Assembly: GCA_964472565.1 (NCBI GenBank)
Contig: CAYYNB010000045.1
Location: 1-37,805, forward strand
DNA length: 37,805 nt
Source of the DNA: DATAMF01 sp964472565
GTDB lineage: Bacteria > Chloroflexota > Anaerolineae > Aggregatilineales > Aggregatilineaceae
Reading direction: 5' to 3'
Positions within the stretch are counted from its first letter, which is position 1, and every line of letters starts with the position of its first letter. The translations under genes and the position numbers were made by a program. Under the pieces are notes generated by a model. That model ran no database searches, was not told where the DNA came from, and saw nothing but the letters and a program-made list of their open reading frames with translations. This document shows, one piece after another, positions 7,325 to 14,791 of this stretch.

Positions 7325-9727
7325 TTAGGAGTTCGCAACGATGGTGACAACGGTCACACCGTCGCCGCCCTCTTTTTCCTCACCACGCTCATAACGTTTG
7401 ACAAGGGGATGACCGTGCAGGCGTTCGCGGATGGCTTTACGCAGCGCGCCCGTCCCTTTGCCGTGAATGATGCGCACGAAGGGCAGACCCGCCATGTAGG
7501 CGGCGTCCAGATAGTCTTCCATGTTGGGCACGGCGTCTTCGACCTTCTGACCGCGCAGATCGAGTTCCAGACCGGGCGAGGCAGGCCGCGTGATAACGGG
7601 CTGTTCACTGCCATAGACACGCGCCGCCCGCGCTGATATTTTCAGGGCACGTTTGCTCTCGCCGCGTGAACGGGGTTCGAGTTCGTCCAGTTTGGCACGC
7701 AGACGCAAGCGCCCGACCATCACTTCGGCCTCATCGCCAACCAGTTCGGTGATCTGGCCTTCGGCATTAAGCGAAGTCACCCAGGCTAAGTCACCGATAC
7801 GCCAGCGGGGGATCTCATCACCGGGCAGTTCCGTCGCGGGGATCGGCAGGGGAAGCAGATCGTCTTCAAGTTCGCCCAGCGACTGCTCGACCTGTTTGAT
7901 CACTTCGAGCGGCTGCCCGGCGGCATTCAACTGTTTGCGAATGCGGCGGAGTTCGGCCCGCAGCGCTTCGAGTTCCTGTTCGGCTTCGTGGCGCGCGTCC
8001 GCAAGCAGATTCTGGCGTTCTTCTTCGACGTTATCCAGGCGCTGGCGCAGTTCTTCGCGCAGTTTTTCGCTTTCCAACAGCGAACGGCGGGCGGCTTCGT
8101 TGGTGCGGCGGACATCATCACGCGTTTTGTGGATTTCATCCAGCAGATCGTCCGCGATCAGGTCTTCTGTCGTGACCATGCCGCGCGCACGGGTGATGAT
8201 GCGTTCCGGCAGGCCGAGCCGTTCGGCAATCGCCAGCGCATTCGAGCGCCCCGGCAGGCCGACAATCAAACGGTAGGTAGGCGCGAGGGTTTCCAGGTTG
8301 AATTCCATGCTGGCATTGCGCACGCCTTTTTTCTCGTGACCGTAGATTTTCAGTTCGGGATGGTGGGTCGTGACCAGGGTTGTGATACCCGCATCAACCA
8401 GATCATCCATCAGCGAACGGGCCAGCGCGGAGCCTTCGGCGGGATCGGTGCCCGCGCCGAGTTCATCCAGAATGACGAGCGAACGCTCATCGGCCTGATC
8501 CAGAATATCGATGATGTTTTTCATGTGCGACGAGAAGGTTGAGAGCGACTGCTCAATGCTCTGCTCGTCGCCGATGTCGGCAAACACTTCTTTGAACACC
8601 ACCAGCTTTGATCCGGGCTGGCAGGGCAGATGCAGCCCACACTGCGCCATGAGCACCATGAGGCCCACCGTCTTGAGGGCGACGGTTTTACCGCCCGTGT
8701 TGGGTCCGGTGATGACCAGGGAATAGGTTTCCTCATCCATTTCCAGATCAATCGGCACAACCCGCTTTTGATCCAGCAGCGGGTGCCGGGCCTGGATCAG
8801 CCAGATCACGCTGCCGGGATGCGGATGGGGGACCGGCTGGAAACTCACCAGTTCAACCGGATTAGCCTTGAGCGCATCGGCATATTTGGCCTTCGCAAAA
8901 GCCAGATCGAGGATCGCCAGCGTTTCCACTGTATGCACGATGTATTTTGATTCCCGCCCGACCAGATCACAGAGTTCGCGCAAAATGCGGCGGACTTCAT
9001 TTTCTTCTTCGAGTTCGAGTTCGCGCCAAGTGTTGTTCAGTTCGACGGTGGTCAGCGGCTCGATGAACAGCGTCGCGCCGCTCGAACTTTGATCATGCAC
9101 AATGCCCGGAATGCGGCCCTTAAATTCCGCGCGCAGGGGGATGACATACCGCCCGTGACGCTGCGTGATCAGGGTATCTTGCAGATAGGGGCCGTTGTTC
9201 GGGTTGTGGACGATATTGTTCAGCTTGCTTTGCAGGCGATCAAAGGCGATGCGCATTTCGCGGCGCAGTGTCGCCAGCTTGGGACTCGCGGAGTCGAGAA
9301 CGATTCCGCTGTCGTCCAACACGCGGCTGATCTCCTGCTGGAGCGTGGTGCATTCTTCCAGGCGCTCGGCAACGGCGGCCAGCGTCGGGAACTGGTTGTG
9401 CAGGCGGCCCAGCATCCGGCGGAGAGTCGTCGCCTGACGCAGGGTGGCCCGAATATCGAGCAGGGTTTGCGGTTCCAGCGCAATGCCACGCGCCGCCGCG
9501 AGCGCATCGCCGCGCACGTCACGCGCACCGCCGACGGTCAGATGATCGTGGGTGTCCAGCAGGGCGCGGGCTTCGGTGGTTTCGCGCTGGCGATCCTGGG
9601 CCTCATCGAGATAGCTGGTGGGGGTCAGATTCAACGCAAGGTCCGCACTGGCGGAAAACGCAGCATAGTGCGCGAGTTGTTCCAGAATTTTCGGCAGTTC
9701 TAAGATGTGCGCCGATTTGTCGTTCAT
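7325..9727 (-). CDS. mutS2: MutS2: Smr-domain ATPase, ribosome-collision/recombination factor
   Basis: An 800-residue MutS2, full length. It lacks the mismatch-binding domain of MutS and starts with the core/clamp region. The ABC-type ATPase has Walker A GPNTGGKT near residue 340 and Walker B DELGAGTDPAEGS. A long charged coiled coil (about 520-620) leads to a KOW-like segment and a C-terminal Smr domain with LDLRG (about 716) and HGKGTGALR (about 752); LDLR is the active-site form linked to nuclease activity. In Bacillus subtilis MutS2/RqcU recognises and splits collided ribosomes; in other bacteria it suppresses recombination. It is preceded by a regulatory leader of about 215 nt with its own peptide ORF and terminator, described separately. 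Monocistronic between two terminators. Confidence 0.97.
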   Translation of the reverse strand: MNDKSAHILELPKILEQLAHYAAFSASADLALNLTPTSYLDEAQDRQRETTEARALLDTHDHLTVGGARDVRGDALAAARGIALEPQTLLDIRATLRQATTLRRMLGRLHNQFPTLAAVAERLEECTTLQQEISRVLDDSGIVLDSASPKLATLRREMRIAFDRLQSKLNNIVHNPNNGPYLQDTLITQRHGRYVIPLRAEFKGRIPGIVHDQSSSGATLFIEPLTTVELNNTWRELELEEENEVRRILRELCDLVGRESKYIVHTVETLAILDLAFAKAKYADALKANPVELVSFQPVPHPHPGSVIWLIQARHPLLDQKRVVPIDLEMDEETYSLVITGPNTGGKTVALKTVGLMVLMAQCGLHLPCQPGSKLVVFKEVFADIGDEQSIEQSLSTFSSHMKNIIDILDQADERSLVILDELGAGTDPAEGSALARSLMDDLVDAGITTLVTTHHPELKIYGHEKKGVRNASMEFNLETLAPTYRLIVGLPGRSNALAIAERLGLPERIITRARGMVTTEDLIADDLLDEIHKTRDDVRRTNEAARRSLLESEKLREELRQRLDNVEEERQNLLADARHEAEQELEALRAELRRIRKQLNAAGQPLEVIKQVEQSLGELEDDLLPLPIPATELPGDEIPRWRIGDLAWVTSLNAEGQITELVGDEAEVMVGRLRLRAKLDELEPRSRGESKRALKISARAARVYGSEQPVITRPASPGLELDLRGQKVEDAVPNMEDYLDAAYMAGLPFVRIIHGKGTGALRKAIRERLHGHPLVKRYERGEEKEGGDGVTVVTIVANS

Positions 9728-9752
9728 GGGGTTCCTCTTTAGAGCATCGCAG

Positions 9753-9792
9753 AAAACAAAAAAGCCGTGAGTTGAAGGTTCACACTCACGGC
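9753..9792 (-). terminator. Attenuator terminator in the mutS2 leader
   Basis: On the minus strand GCCGTGAGT (9792-9784) pairs with ACTCACGGC (9772-9764), an uninterrupted 9-bp GC-rich stem extendable by TGA/TCA, followed directly by TTTTTTGTTTT. It lies inside the transcribed leader, about 30 nt before the mutS2 ATG, so transcripts ending here never reach mutS2. Its 5' arm is also claimed by the alternative pairing at 9778-9868. Confidence 0.85.
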
Positions 9793-9868
9793 GTCAGATG
9801 CACAGCGCAAACAGCCTAGACGACCCAGGCGGGCGCAGAAGTGGCACAGCGACTCAGTGAGTGTGAAC
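9778..9868 (-). promoter_or_regulatory. Antiterminator pairing in the mutS2 leader
   Basis: On the minus strand GTTCACACTCAC (9868-9857), inside the leader ORF at codons 12-16, is exactly complementary to GTGAGTGTGAAC (9789-9778), which contains most of the terminator 5' arm. The two structures cannot coexist. A 12-bp exact complement placed on the terminator arm is the expected design of an antiterminator; which state a translating ribosome favours is inference. Confidence 0.75.
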
Positions 9869-9902
9869 AGGACACCGGTAAAACAGGAATGACACGACCC
9901 AC
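9816..9902 (-). CDS. 28-codon leader peptide upstream of mutS2
   Basis: A short ORF with GTG start and TAG stop, preceded by AAAGGAGG at 6 nt spacing, a near-perfect Shine-Dalgarno for such a short frame. The peptide begins MGRVIPVLPVSC and ends with SAPAWVV. It lies just downstream of the predicted transcription start and contains one strand of the antiterminator, so translation of it should control whether the downstream terminator forms. It does not resemble amino-acid operon leaders: no single amino acid is strongly repeated, although prolines and valines are frequent. A candidate arrest peptide or general translation sensor (inference). Confidence 0.7.
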   Translation of the reverse strand: MGRVIPVLPVSCSHSLSRCATSAPAWVV

Positions 9903-9949
9903 GGAACGCCTCCTTTCTGCGACTATAAACAGCGGACGAAACCGGAAAG

Positions 9950-9978
9950 AGTATAACGGGCTGTCCGCCGCTTGTCAA
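9950..9978 (-). promoter_or_regulatory. Strong sigma-70-type promoter of mutS2
   Basis: On the minus strand TTGACA (9978-9973), a 17-nt spacer, then TATACT (9955-9950). The -35 box matches consensus and overlaps the end of the upstream channel gene (9975). Expected start near 9943, giving a leader of about 215 nt. Confidence 0.85.
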
Positions 9979-10823
9979 CGGTCTGGTTGGTCGCTCAAAC
10001 TCCGCAGATAAATGAACCAGTACATCAGCGCGACCAGCACCGCCCCACCGATGATATTACCGATGGTGACGGGCAGCAGATTCCTGAGCAGAAAGTTTTC
10101 CAGGTTAAGCGCGGTCAGATTCGCGCCCGTGTGTTCGGCCCATGATGAATCAAACTGTTTGATCAAGAGGCCCATCGGAATGAAATACATATTGGCAACG
10201 CTGTGCTCGAAGCCCGCCGCGACAAAGGCGCTGATCGGAAAGATGATCGACATAATTTTGTCGGTGGTGCTGCGGGCGCTGTAAGTGAGCCAGACGGCAA
10301 GGCAGACTAACCCGTTACACAGAATGCCGAGCGCGACGGCCTGCACGAAGTCCAGATCACATTTGAGGGCGGCGGTGGTCAGCGCGCCCTTCCCCACCGA
10401 TCCCGCGCCGAATGTGTACTGTTTGCCCAAAAAGACCAGGACGGCAGTCCCCAGCGCGCCGACAAAATTACCGATATAAACAACAGTCCAGTTGCGGAGC
10501 AGCGCGGGCCAGCGGACTTTGCCCCCCGCCCAGGCCAGCGCGATCATGGTGTTTCCGGTGAAGAGTTCCGCGCCACCCACCACCACCAGAATCAGGCCCA
10601 GACTGAAGGCCAGACCCGCCAGCAGGCGCGTCACACCGTAGGGCAGCACACCGCTGGAACCCGCCGTCACGACGGTGGCAAAAAGCGCGCCCAGCGCGAT
10701 AAAGGCACCGGCCAGAACCGCCAGAAAAAACATGGGGGTGATGTGCATGGCGGCTTTGCTGGCACCGATTTTTTCGGCTTTGTGGGCCATTTCGGGGGGT
10801 AATAACGCATCGGGATTTAACAT
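9975..10823 (-). CDS. Formate/nitrite transporter (FNT) family channel
   Basis: About 282 residues from the chosen start. FNT proteins are pentameric inner-membrane channels for formate, nitrite or hydrosulfide. Six hydrophobic segments are visible, with FNT-type signatures: the AxxGGAELFTGN stretch (VVVGGAELFTGNTMI) after the second helix pair and GFEHSVANMYFIPMG in the second half, containing the conserved pore histidine region. The ATG at 10823 is preferred over 10868 because AGGAG precedes it by about 6 nt and the protein then starts MLNPDALLPPEMAHKAE, as in relatives. Which anion it carries cannot be told. It is divergent from the 6S-like RNA gene. Confidence 0.9.
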   Translation of the reverse strand: MLNPDALLPPEMAHKAEKIGASKAAMHITPMFFLAVLAGAFIALGALFATVVTAGSSGVLPYGVTRLLAGLAFSLGLILVVVGGAELFTGNTMIALAWAGGKVRWPALLRNWTVVYIGNFVGALGTAVLVFLGKQYTFGAGSVGKGALTTAALKCDLDFVQAVALGILCNGLVCLAVWLTYSARSTTDKIMSIIFPISAFVAAGFEHSVANMYFIPMGLLIKQFDSSWAEHTGANLTALNLENFLLRNLLPVTIGNIIGGAVLVALMYWFIYLRSLSDQPDR

Positions 10824-10931
10824 TTTTGCTCCTGACAAAGAATCTTTATAAAGGGTTTTATTATACATTATCGCGCCGTTAACCCGTCAGCCGTGCCTTG
10901 TTTAATTACACTTTTTTATAAAGTTTTTCAC

Positions 10932-10959
10932 TTTACAGTCCCGGTAATCTATGTATAAT
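10932..10959 (+). promoter_or_regulatory. Promoter of the 6S-like RNA
   Basis: TTTACA (10932-10937), 16-nt spacer, TATAAT (10954-10959): a near-consensus promoter with no ORF behind it, driving the structured RNA starting near 10966. Confidence 0.8.
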
Positions 10960-10965
10960 GGACAT

Positions 10966-11133
10966 ATCCTGCCGTGCGCGTGATCCGCACCCGGTTTTGA
11001 GCCAACACCCAACCGTTGGGCATCAGTCTCTGCAAACAAACGCATTAGGACTCGTTCCAAAGCGAGCGTGGCAGGTAGATGGCCCCCCTGCGAAAGCAGG
11101 TTCAAAACGTCGCGGCACACGGCATGGCGGGAG
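10966..11133 (+). ncRNA. ssrS: Probable 6S RNA
   Basis: About 170 nt of non-coding sequence between a strong promoter and a strong terminator. The two ends pair: GCCGTG (10971-10976) with CACGGC (11118-11123), then GTTTTGAGCC (10994-11003) with GGTTCAAAAC (11099-11108), 10 bp including one G-U. Inside lie two small hairpins in the presumed central bubble, CCCAACCGTTGGG and CCTGC-GAAA-GCAGG, and an irregular terminal stem (CATC/GATG, CTGC/GCAG, CTCG/CGAG). A closing stem, open bubble and long terminal hairpin is the 6S layout, in which the RNA mimics an open promoter and binds sigma-70 RNA polymerase. SRP RNA, tmRNA and RNase P signatures are absent. Gene limits are approximate. Confidence 0.68.
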
Positions 11134-11142
11134 GTCTTATCG

Positions 11143-11178
11143 AATGCCCCGGTCTAATCGGATCGGGGCATTTTCGTT
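11143..11178 (+). terminator. Intrinsic terminator of the 6S-like RNA
   Basis: AATGCCCCG (11143-11151) pairs with CGGGGCATT (11164-11172), 9 bp, followed by TTCGTTT. The repeat element copy b begins immediately after, using the final TTA of this run as its target. Confidence 0.85.
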
Positions 11179-11180
11179 TA

Positions 11181-11282
11181 GGCTGCGCCACTATTTTTCT
11201 GTACCCCATCCCCCCTTGCCCCTTCCCTGAGGGAAGGGGAGTCAAACCGGAAGAATGGGATCATTATTTTCTTGGAATGGCC
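11181..11282 (+). repeat. TWA-inserting MITE-like element, copy b (full length)
   Basis: 102 bp from GGCTGCGCCA to GGAATGGCC, flanked by TTA on both sides (11178-11180, 11283-11285), with the central CCCCTTCCCT/AGGGAAGGGG palindrome. It is inserted at the T-run of the RNA terminator rather than at a coding stop. Confidence 0.85.
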
Positions 11283-11372
11283 TTAGTACAAAGGTCTAAA
11301 TTTCCTTGATTCCACCCCATCGAACCGCTATACTTTCGCCGGTCTGTCCGTCCACCAACGTCAGGGAAATCT

Positions 11373-12218
11373 ATGCAGCGGGAACGTGTCGCCGATGATA
11401 TTTACGTTTTTACCAGTGACCTTTATGCCCAGGTAACCGCGGGAGCCATTATCACTTCAGAGGGTGCGATCCTGATCGATACCCTGGTTTTCCCTGAAGA
11501 AACACGCGCCATCAAATCCTTTTTGGAAACCCGGCTAAGCTGCCCGGTGCGGTATGTGATCAACACGCACTACCACGCCGATCACACCTACGGCACCTGC
11601 TTTTTCCCCGATGCGCAGGTGGTAGGCCATCTGCGGTGTTATGAACTGCTCGCCACCAAAGGCCGCGAAGGGCTGGAACTGGCCAAACAAAACACGCCCG
11701 AACTGCGCGATGTGGAAATTGTGCTGCCGACGCTGGTTTTTGAAACCGGGACGATGAGCATTCACCTGGGGAATAAAACGGTGGAACTGCGGCATTCGCC
11801 CGGCCACAGCCCTGATTCGATTGTGTGCCTGGTGCAGGAAGACCGCGTGCTGTTCGCCGCCGATACGCTGATGCCGGTGCCGTATTTTGTGGACGGCAGC
11901 TACGACGATTTTATCCAGTCGCTAAATGCGCTGCGCAACGGCGGGTATGAAAACGTAGTGCAGGGACACGGCGAAGTGGTGCTGCGGGGCGAGATCGAGG
12001 AGCGGATTCAACACGATCTGGACTACCTGGAAACGATCCGCCGCCATGTTGAAAAAATTGTCATGCAGCACAAGCCGCCGAGCGCCATTGATCGGATCGA
12101 TATTGAGAGCTGCGGCAAAAGCCGGATTCCGCTGAACGGGCTGGTGCAGGAGCTGCACCGCGCCAATCTGCAAATGCTGTACGAAGAGCTTCAGGAGAAA
12201 CAATTCGAGCGGGTGTGA
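11373..12218 (+). CDS. MBL-fold metallo-hydrolase
   Basis: 281 residues. The metallo-beta-lactamase fold binds two metals; the HYHADH motif is present near residue 66 (NTHYHADHTYG), a downstream metal His lies in HSPGHSPDS, the bridging Asp in FAADTLMP and the last His in VQGHGE. The beta-lactamase-type spacing and a C-terminal helical extension fit the broad hydrolase group that includes glyoxalase-II-like and quinoprotein-relay-like proteins. There is no signal peptide, so a cytoplasmic hydrolase of unknown substrate. It is convergent with the TIR-domain gene. Confidence 0.9.
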   Translation: MQRERVADDIYVFTSDLYAQVTAGAIITSEGAILIDTLVFPEETRAIKSFLETRLSCPVRYVINTHYHADHTYGTCFFPDAQVVGHLRCYELLATKGREGLELAKQNTPELRDVEIVLPTLVFETGTMSIHLGNKTVELRHSPGHSPDSIVCLVQEDRVLFAADTLMPVPYFVDGSYDDFIQSLNALRNGGYENVVQGHGEVVLRGEIEERIQHDLDYLETIRRHVEKIVMQHKPPSAIDRIDIESCGKSRIPLNGLVQELHRANLQMLYEELQEKQFERV

Positions 12219-12240
12219 TGCCGCACCTCAGAGGCCAGAG

Positions 12241-14010
12241 CTAAAGAGGGGACGCACACACCACCCGGAAACCGATGAGGTAGTGCCTGTTGTACGGGTC
12301 GAGCCAGTCGCGAGAGGCACAGCGGGCGCCGCCCATGCCGCCGTCCCAAGAGCCGCCCCGCAGCACCCGCGCGGCATCGCCATCCGGGTCATTCTCTTCT
12401 GGAAAGCGGTAGTCATTGTTCCACCGCGACAAACACCATTCCAAGACATTGCCGCTGACATCATACGCCCCGGTTGCCGGGTTCGCGCCCTGCGGGTAGA
12501 TGCCTACGGCGGTTGTCCGCCGCAAATCGTGGGGACCGGCCTGGCTGTTAACCTCATCGACATTGGCATATCCCGTTACATACTCATTCCCCCAGGGAAA
12601 TTGACGACCATCCGGGTAACGCGCGGCTTTCTCCCACTCCGCTTCGGTAGGCAGACGCAGCACATAATTTTTTGGTACACCCGCTGGCAGCGACAACTGA
12701 CCTGCCCGGCGGTGTTCATCCAACCAGCATGTAAAGGCATACGCCTCATACCACATCACGCCAATCACGGGATGGTTGCTGATGTGCCACTGCGGGTCGT
12801 TCCAGCCATCTTCCGGCTCTGTTTTAGCTTTTTTCCATTCCCAACCGACCTGGGTCCAATACGTCTGATCCTGGTAGCCGCCCGCCGCCACAAACGCGGC
12901 GTACTGGGCATAGGTCACGGGGTAGCGCGCGATCCAGAAGGGGTAGTTCAAATCCACCTGAGCGCCGTCCCAGGCTTTATAGGCTTTGCTATCACCGCCC
13001 ATCTGGAACTTACCCGCCTTAATCGTCGCTGACCATGCGATGTCCGGCGCGCCGTTGGGCAGCAATCCCACGCCGGGACGCGGATCGCCGATTTTGGCAA
13101 GCTGCCGCCCGGCTTCGGCGCGTTGGTCGGGCGGTACAGCGGGGTTGAGCATGATATTCAGCAACTGCTTAGTCGGATTTACTTGATCCTTAAGATGATC
13201 AGGGTCATAACCTTGATAAACACGCCAAAAGCCCTGTAATGCCGCCCAAACGCGTTCCGGTTTTTCGCGCTGCGCCAGCCGCCGGATGATCGCATACTCG
13301 CGTTCTGCTGCATTTTCCCATTCACGTTGGCGCTGTTCCGCTGCATTCTCCCGTTCACGCCGCCGCTGTTCCGCCAGTTCGCGTTCGATGGCTGCACCGA
13401 CCTCTTGCCTATAATGCTGAACGTCAAACCAGGCCGGTGTCTGCCTGCTGGCGGCGATGTGTTCCAGTAATCGTTGGGCCTGAAGCCAGTGTCCATCATC
13501 ACATAGCTGAAAAAATTCATCAATAACGGCAAAAATATCCGGCTCAACATGAGCGGGCGGCTGGGCTAAATCGAGCGGTTGGGGATCACGTTCCGGTTCA
13601 GCCTGCGGTGTAATATTTTGTCCGTGTACCCGTTTCGGAGATGTCACCTGCCGGAGTTCATCCAAAAAACGCGCATCTGGCAAGGCTCCATTCAGCGCAT
13701 TGACATATTGGGTCAGTTCAAAAATCGGCCAATTCTCGCCCGCCCGCAGCACGGGGAACATGGGTTTGTTCCACTTGTGCGCCCAGGCAACTTCCAATTC
13801 GACCCAACGGGAAACTTCAGACTCCGGTGTCATAAGCACGACACAAGCGGCACAATTGCGGACAGCTTTTACGATTTCTCGCAGCCAATTCTCGCCGTAG
13901 TCGATGCGGTCATCGATCCAGACATCGAAACCGTGTTCGAGCAGATAATCGGCAAGGCGGCGCGCGTAGTCTTTATTCTTTTTGCTGTAGCTGATAAAAA
14001 TATGCGACAT
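12241..14010 (-). CDS. TIR domain / coiled coil / FGE-sulfatase-fold protein
   Basis: 589 residues in three parts. Residues 1-120 are a TIR domain (HIFISYSKKNKDYARRLAD, then DVWIDDRI, and SRWVELEVAWAH carrying the glutamate that is catalytic in NAD-cleaving TIRs). Residues about 205-265 are a charged, repetitive coiled coil with EQRRRERENAA-type repeats. Residues about 320-589 are a formylglycine-generating-enzyme/SUMF1 fold (RYPVTYAQYAAFV, LRLPTEAEWEKAARYPDG, GNVLEWCLSRW, RVLRGGSWDGG, IGFRVV). The SYxCHxxYC-type cysteine pair used by true FGE is missing where GGSWDGGMGGARC stands, so the domain is probably a C-lectin-like ligand-binding fold. A sensor/effector or immune role is inference. 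No clear Shine-Dalgarno. Confidence 0.88.
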   Translation of the reverse strand: MSHIFISYSKKNKDYARRLADYLLEHGFDVWIDDRIDYGENWLREIVKAVRNCAACVVLMTPESEVSRWVELEVAWAHKWNKPMFPVLRAGENWPIFELTQYVNALNGALPDARFLDELRQVTSPKRVHGQNITPQAEPERDPQPLDLAQPPAHVEPDIFAVIDEFFQLCDDGHWLQAQRLLEHIAASRQTPAWFDVQHYRQEVGAAIERELAEQRRRERENAAEQRQREWENAAEREYAIIRRLAQREKPERVWAALQGFWRVYQGYDPDHLKDQVNPTKQLLNIMLNPAVPPDQRAEAGRQLAKIGDPRPGVGLLPNGAPDIAWSATIKAGKFQMGGDSKAYKAWDGAQVDLNYPFWIARYPVTYAQYAAFVAAGGYQDQTYWTQVGWEWKKAKTEPEDGWNDPQWHISNHPVIGVMWYEAYAFTCWLDEHRRAGQLSLPAGVPKNYVLRLPTEAEWEKAARYPDGRQFPWGNEYVTGYANVDEVNSQAGPHDLRRTTAVGIYPQGANPATGAYDVSGNVLEWCLSRWNNDYRFPEENDPDGDAARVLRGGSWDGGMGGARCASRDWLDPYNRHYLIGFRVVCASPL

Positions 14011-14097
14011 CCCACGACATTCCAGGGTGGTGAAAACAAGTGGTCACAGCCGAATAGTATAGACGATTCACAGGGGGGAGGCTAACCAGAGTATTTC

Positions 14098-14125
14098 TTG
14101 CCAGGACGGTTTTGCCGCGTATAAT
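14098..14125 (+). promoter_or_regulatory. Predicted rightward promoter ahead of the tRNA/pncC region
   Basis: TTGCCA (14098-14103), 16-nt spacer, TATAAT (14120-14125). It points toward pncC and would transcribe antisense through the tRNA gene. It is the best promoter I can find for pncC, which has little room otherwise. Confidence 0.55.
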
Positions 14126-14138
14126 CGGGGCGGTTGGG

Positions 14139-14172
14139 AAAATAAAAATCCTGACTTGGAAGCCAGGATTTT
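14139..14172 (-). terminator. Intrinsic terminator of tRNA-fMet
   Basis: AAAATCCTG (14145-14153) pairs with CAGGATTTT (14164-14172). On the minus strand it is followed by TTTTTATTTT. It lies 5 nt beyond the tRNA 3' end. The stem also ends in T's on the plus strand, so it might act in both directions. Confidence 0.75.
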
Positions 14173-14176
14173 CAGA

Positions 14177-14248
14177 TAGCGGGGGTAGGATTCGAACCTA
14201 CGACCTCCGGGTTATGAGCCCGACGAGCTGCCACTGCTCTACCCCGCA
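14177..14248 (-). tRNA. Initiator tRNA-Met (CAT)
   Basis: 72 nt on the minus strand with D, anticodon and T arms (GGTTCGAATCC). The anticodon stem has the three G-C pairs of initiators (TCGGGCTCATAACCCG) with anticodon CAT. The first and last acceptor bases form a T-T mismatch (position 1:72), the hallmark that marks the tRNA for formylation and initiation. The 3' CCA is not encoded. Confidence 0.93.
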
Positions 14249-14263
14249 TCGTTAAGCTTGGTA

Positions 14264-14292
14264 ACTATACCAGTGAAAACAGGCACAGTCAA
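14264..14292 (-). promoter_or_regulatory. Promoter of tRNA-fMet
   Basis: On the minus strand TTGACT (14292-14287), 17-nt spacer, TATAGT (14269-14264). The start site would be about 8 nt before the tRNA 5' end. It overlaps the upstream region of pncC on the other strand. Confidence 0.8.
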
Positions 14293-14311
14293 CCCTCAAT
14301 CTAAAAACACA

Positions 14312-14791
14312 ATGATTCTATTAGAAGAGCAGGTAGGAAATCGTCTGCGCGAACGCGGATGGACGATCAGCAGCGCGGAATCGAGTACAGGCGGGTTAAT
14401 CATGGCGCGGCTGACCGACATTGCAGGAAGTTCGGCGTATGTGTTGGGCGGCGTGATCGCGTATGCGGACACGATCAAAGAACAGGTGCTGGGCGTGCCA
14501 AAACAAACGCTGATCGCGTATGGTGCGGTGAGCGAACCTGTCGCGCAGCAGATGGCCGACGGCGCGCGCCAACTGTTCCAGACGGATGTGGCCGTGAGCG
14601 TTACGGGGATCGCCGGTCCAACCGGCGCAACGGCGACCAAACCCGTCGGACTGCACTATATCGGCCTCAGCACGCCCACCGGATCATGGGTCCGGCGGTA
14701 TGTGTGGAATGGGGATCGCACTGAAAACCGGCACGCGGCAGCAGATGCGGCCTTACAACTGCTGTTGGATTATCTGGATAACGCGTTATGA
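14312..14791 (+). CDS. pncC: Nicotinamide-nucleotide amidase (CinA C-terminal domain, PncC)
   Basis: About 159 residues: a stand-alone CinA C-terminal domain. PncC deamidates nicotinamide mononucleotide to nicotinate mononucleotide, recycling the pyridine ring. Signatures are SSAESSTGGL with the catalytic serine near residue 30, SSAYVLGGVIAYADTIK, and VTGIAGPTGATATKPVG. Length is typical. I prefer ATG 14312, where the family homology begins; the frame is open back to a TTG at 14258, which falls at the tRNA promoter. No strong Shine-Dalgarno is seen. Its TGA overlaps the ATG of the next gene (ATGA), so the two are coupled. Confidence 0.9.
   Translation: MILLEEQVGNRLRERGWTISSAESSTGGLIMARLTDIAGSSAYVLGGVIAYADTIKEQVLGVPKQTLIAYGAVSEPVAQQMADGARQLFQTDVAVSVTGIAGPTGATATKPVGLHYIGLSTPTGSWVRRYVWNGDRTENRHAAADAALQLLLDYLDNAL

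Noticed and set aside
9739..9978. Open frame of 79 codons on the minus strand in the mutS2 leader
   Set aside because: Its TTG start is the -35 box itself and it has no ribosome binding site. The leader ORF at 9816-9902 in another frame has a strong Shine-Dalgarno and fits the structure better.
9728..9978. T-box or other ligand riboswitch upstream of mutS2
   Set aside because: No T-box sequence or known aptamer pattern; the 12-bp complement lies inside a well-initiated ORF, which points to ribosome control.
12283..13032. 249-codon open frame on the plus strand
   Set aside because: Antisense to the FGE-fold domain; no ribosome binding site or domain.
12241..14010. Complete diversity-generating retroelement
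   Set aside because: The FGE-fold C-terminus is suggestive, but no reverse transcriptase gene or template repeat is found in the window.
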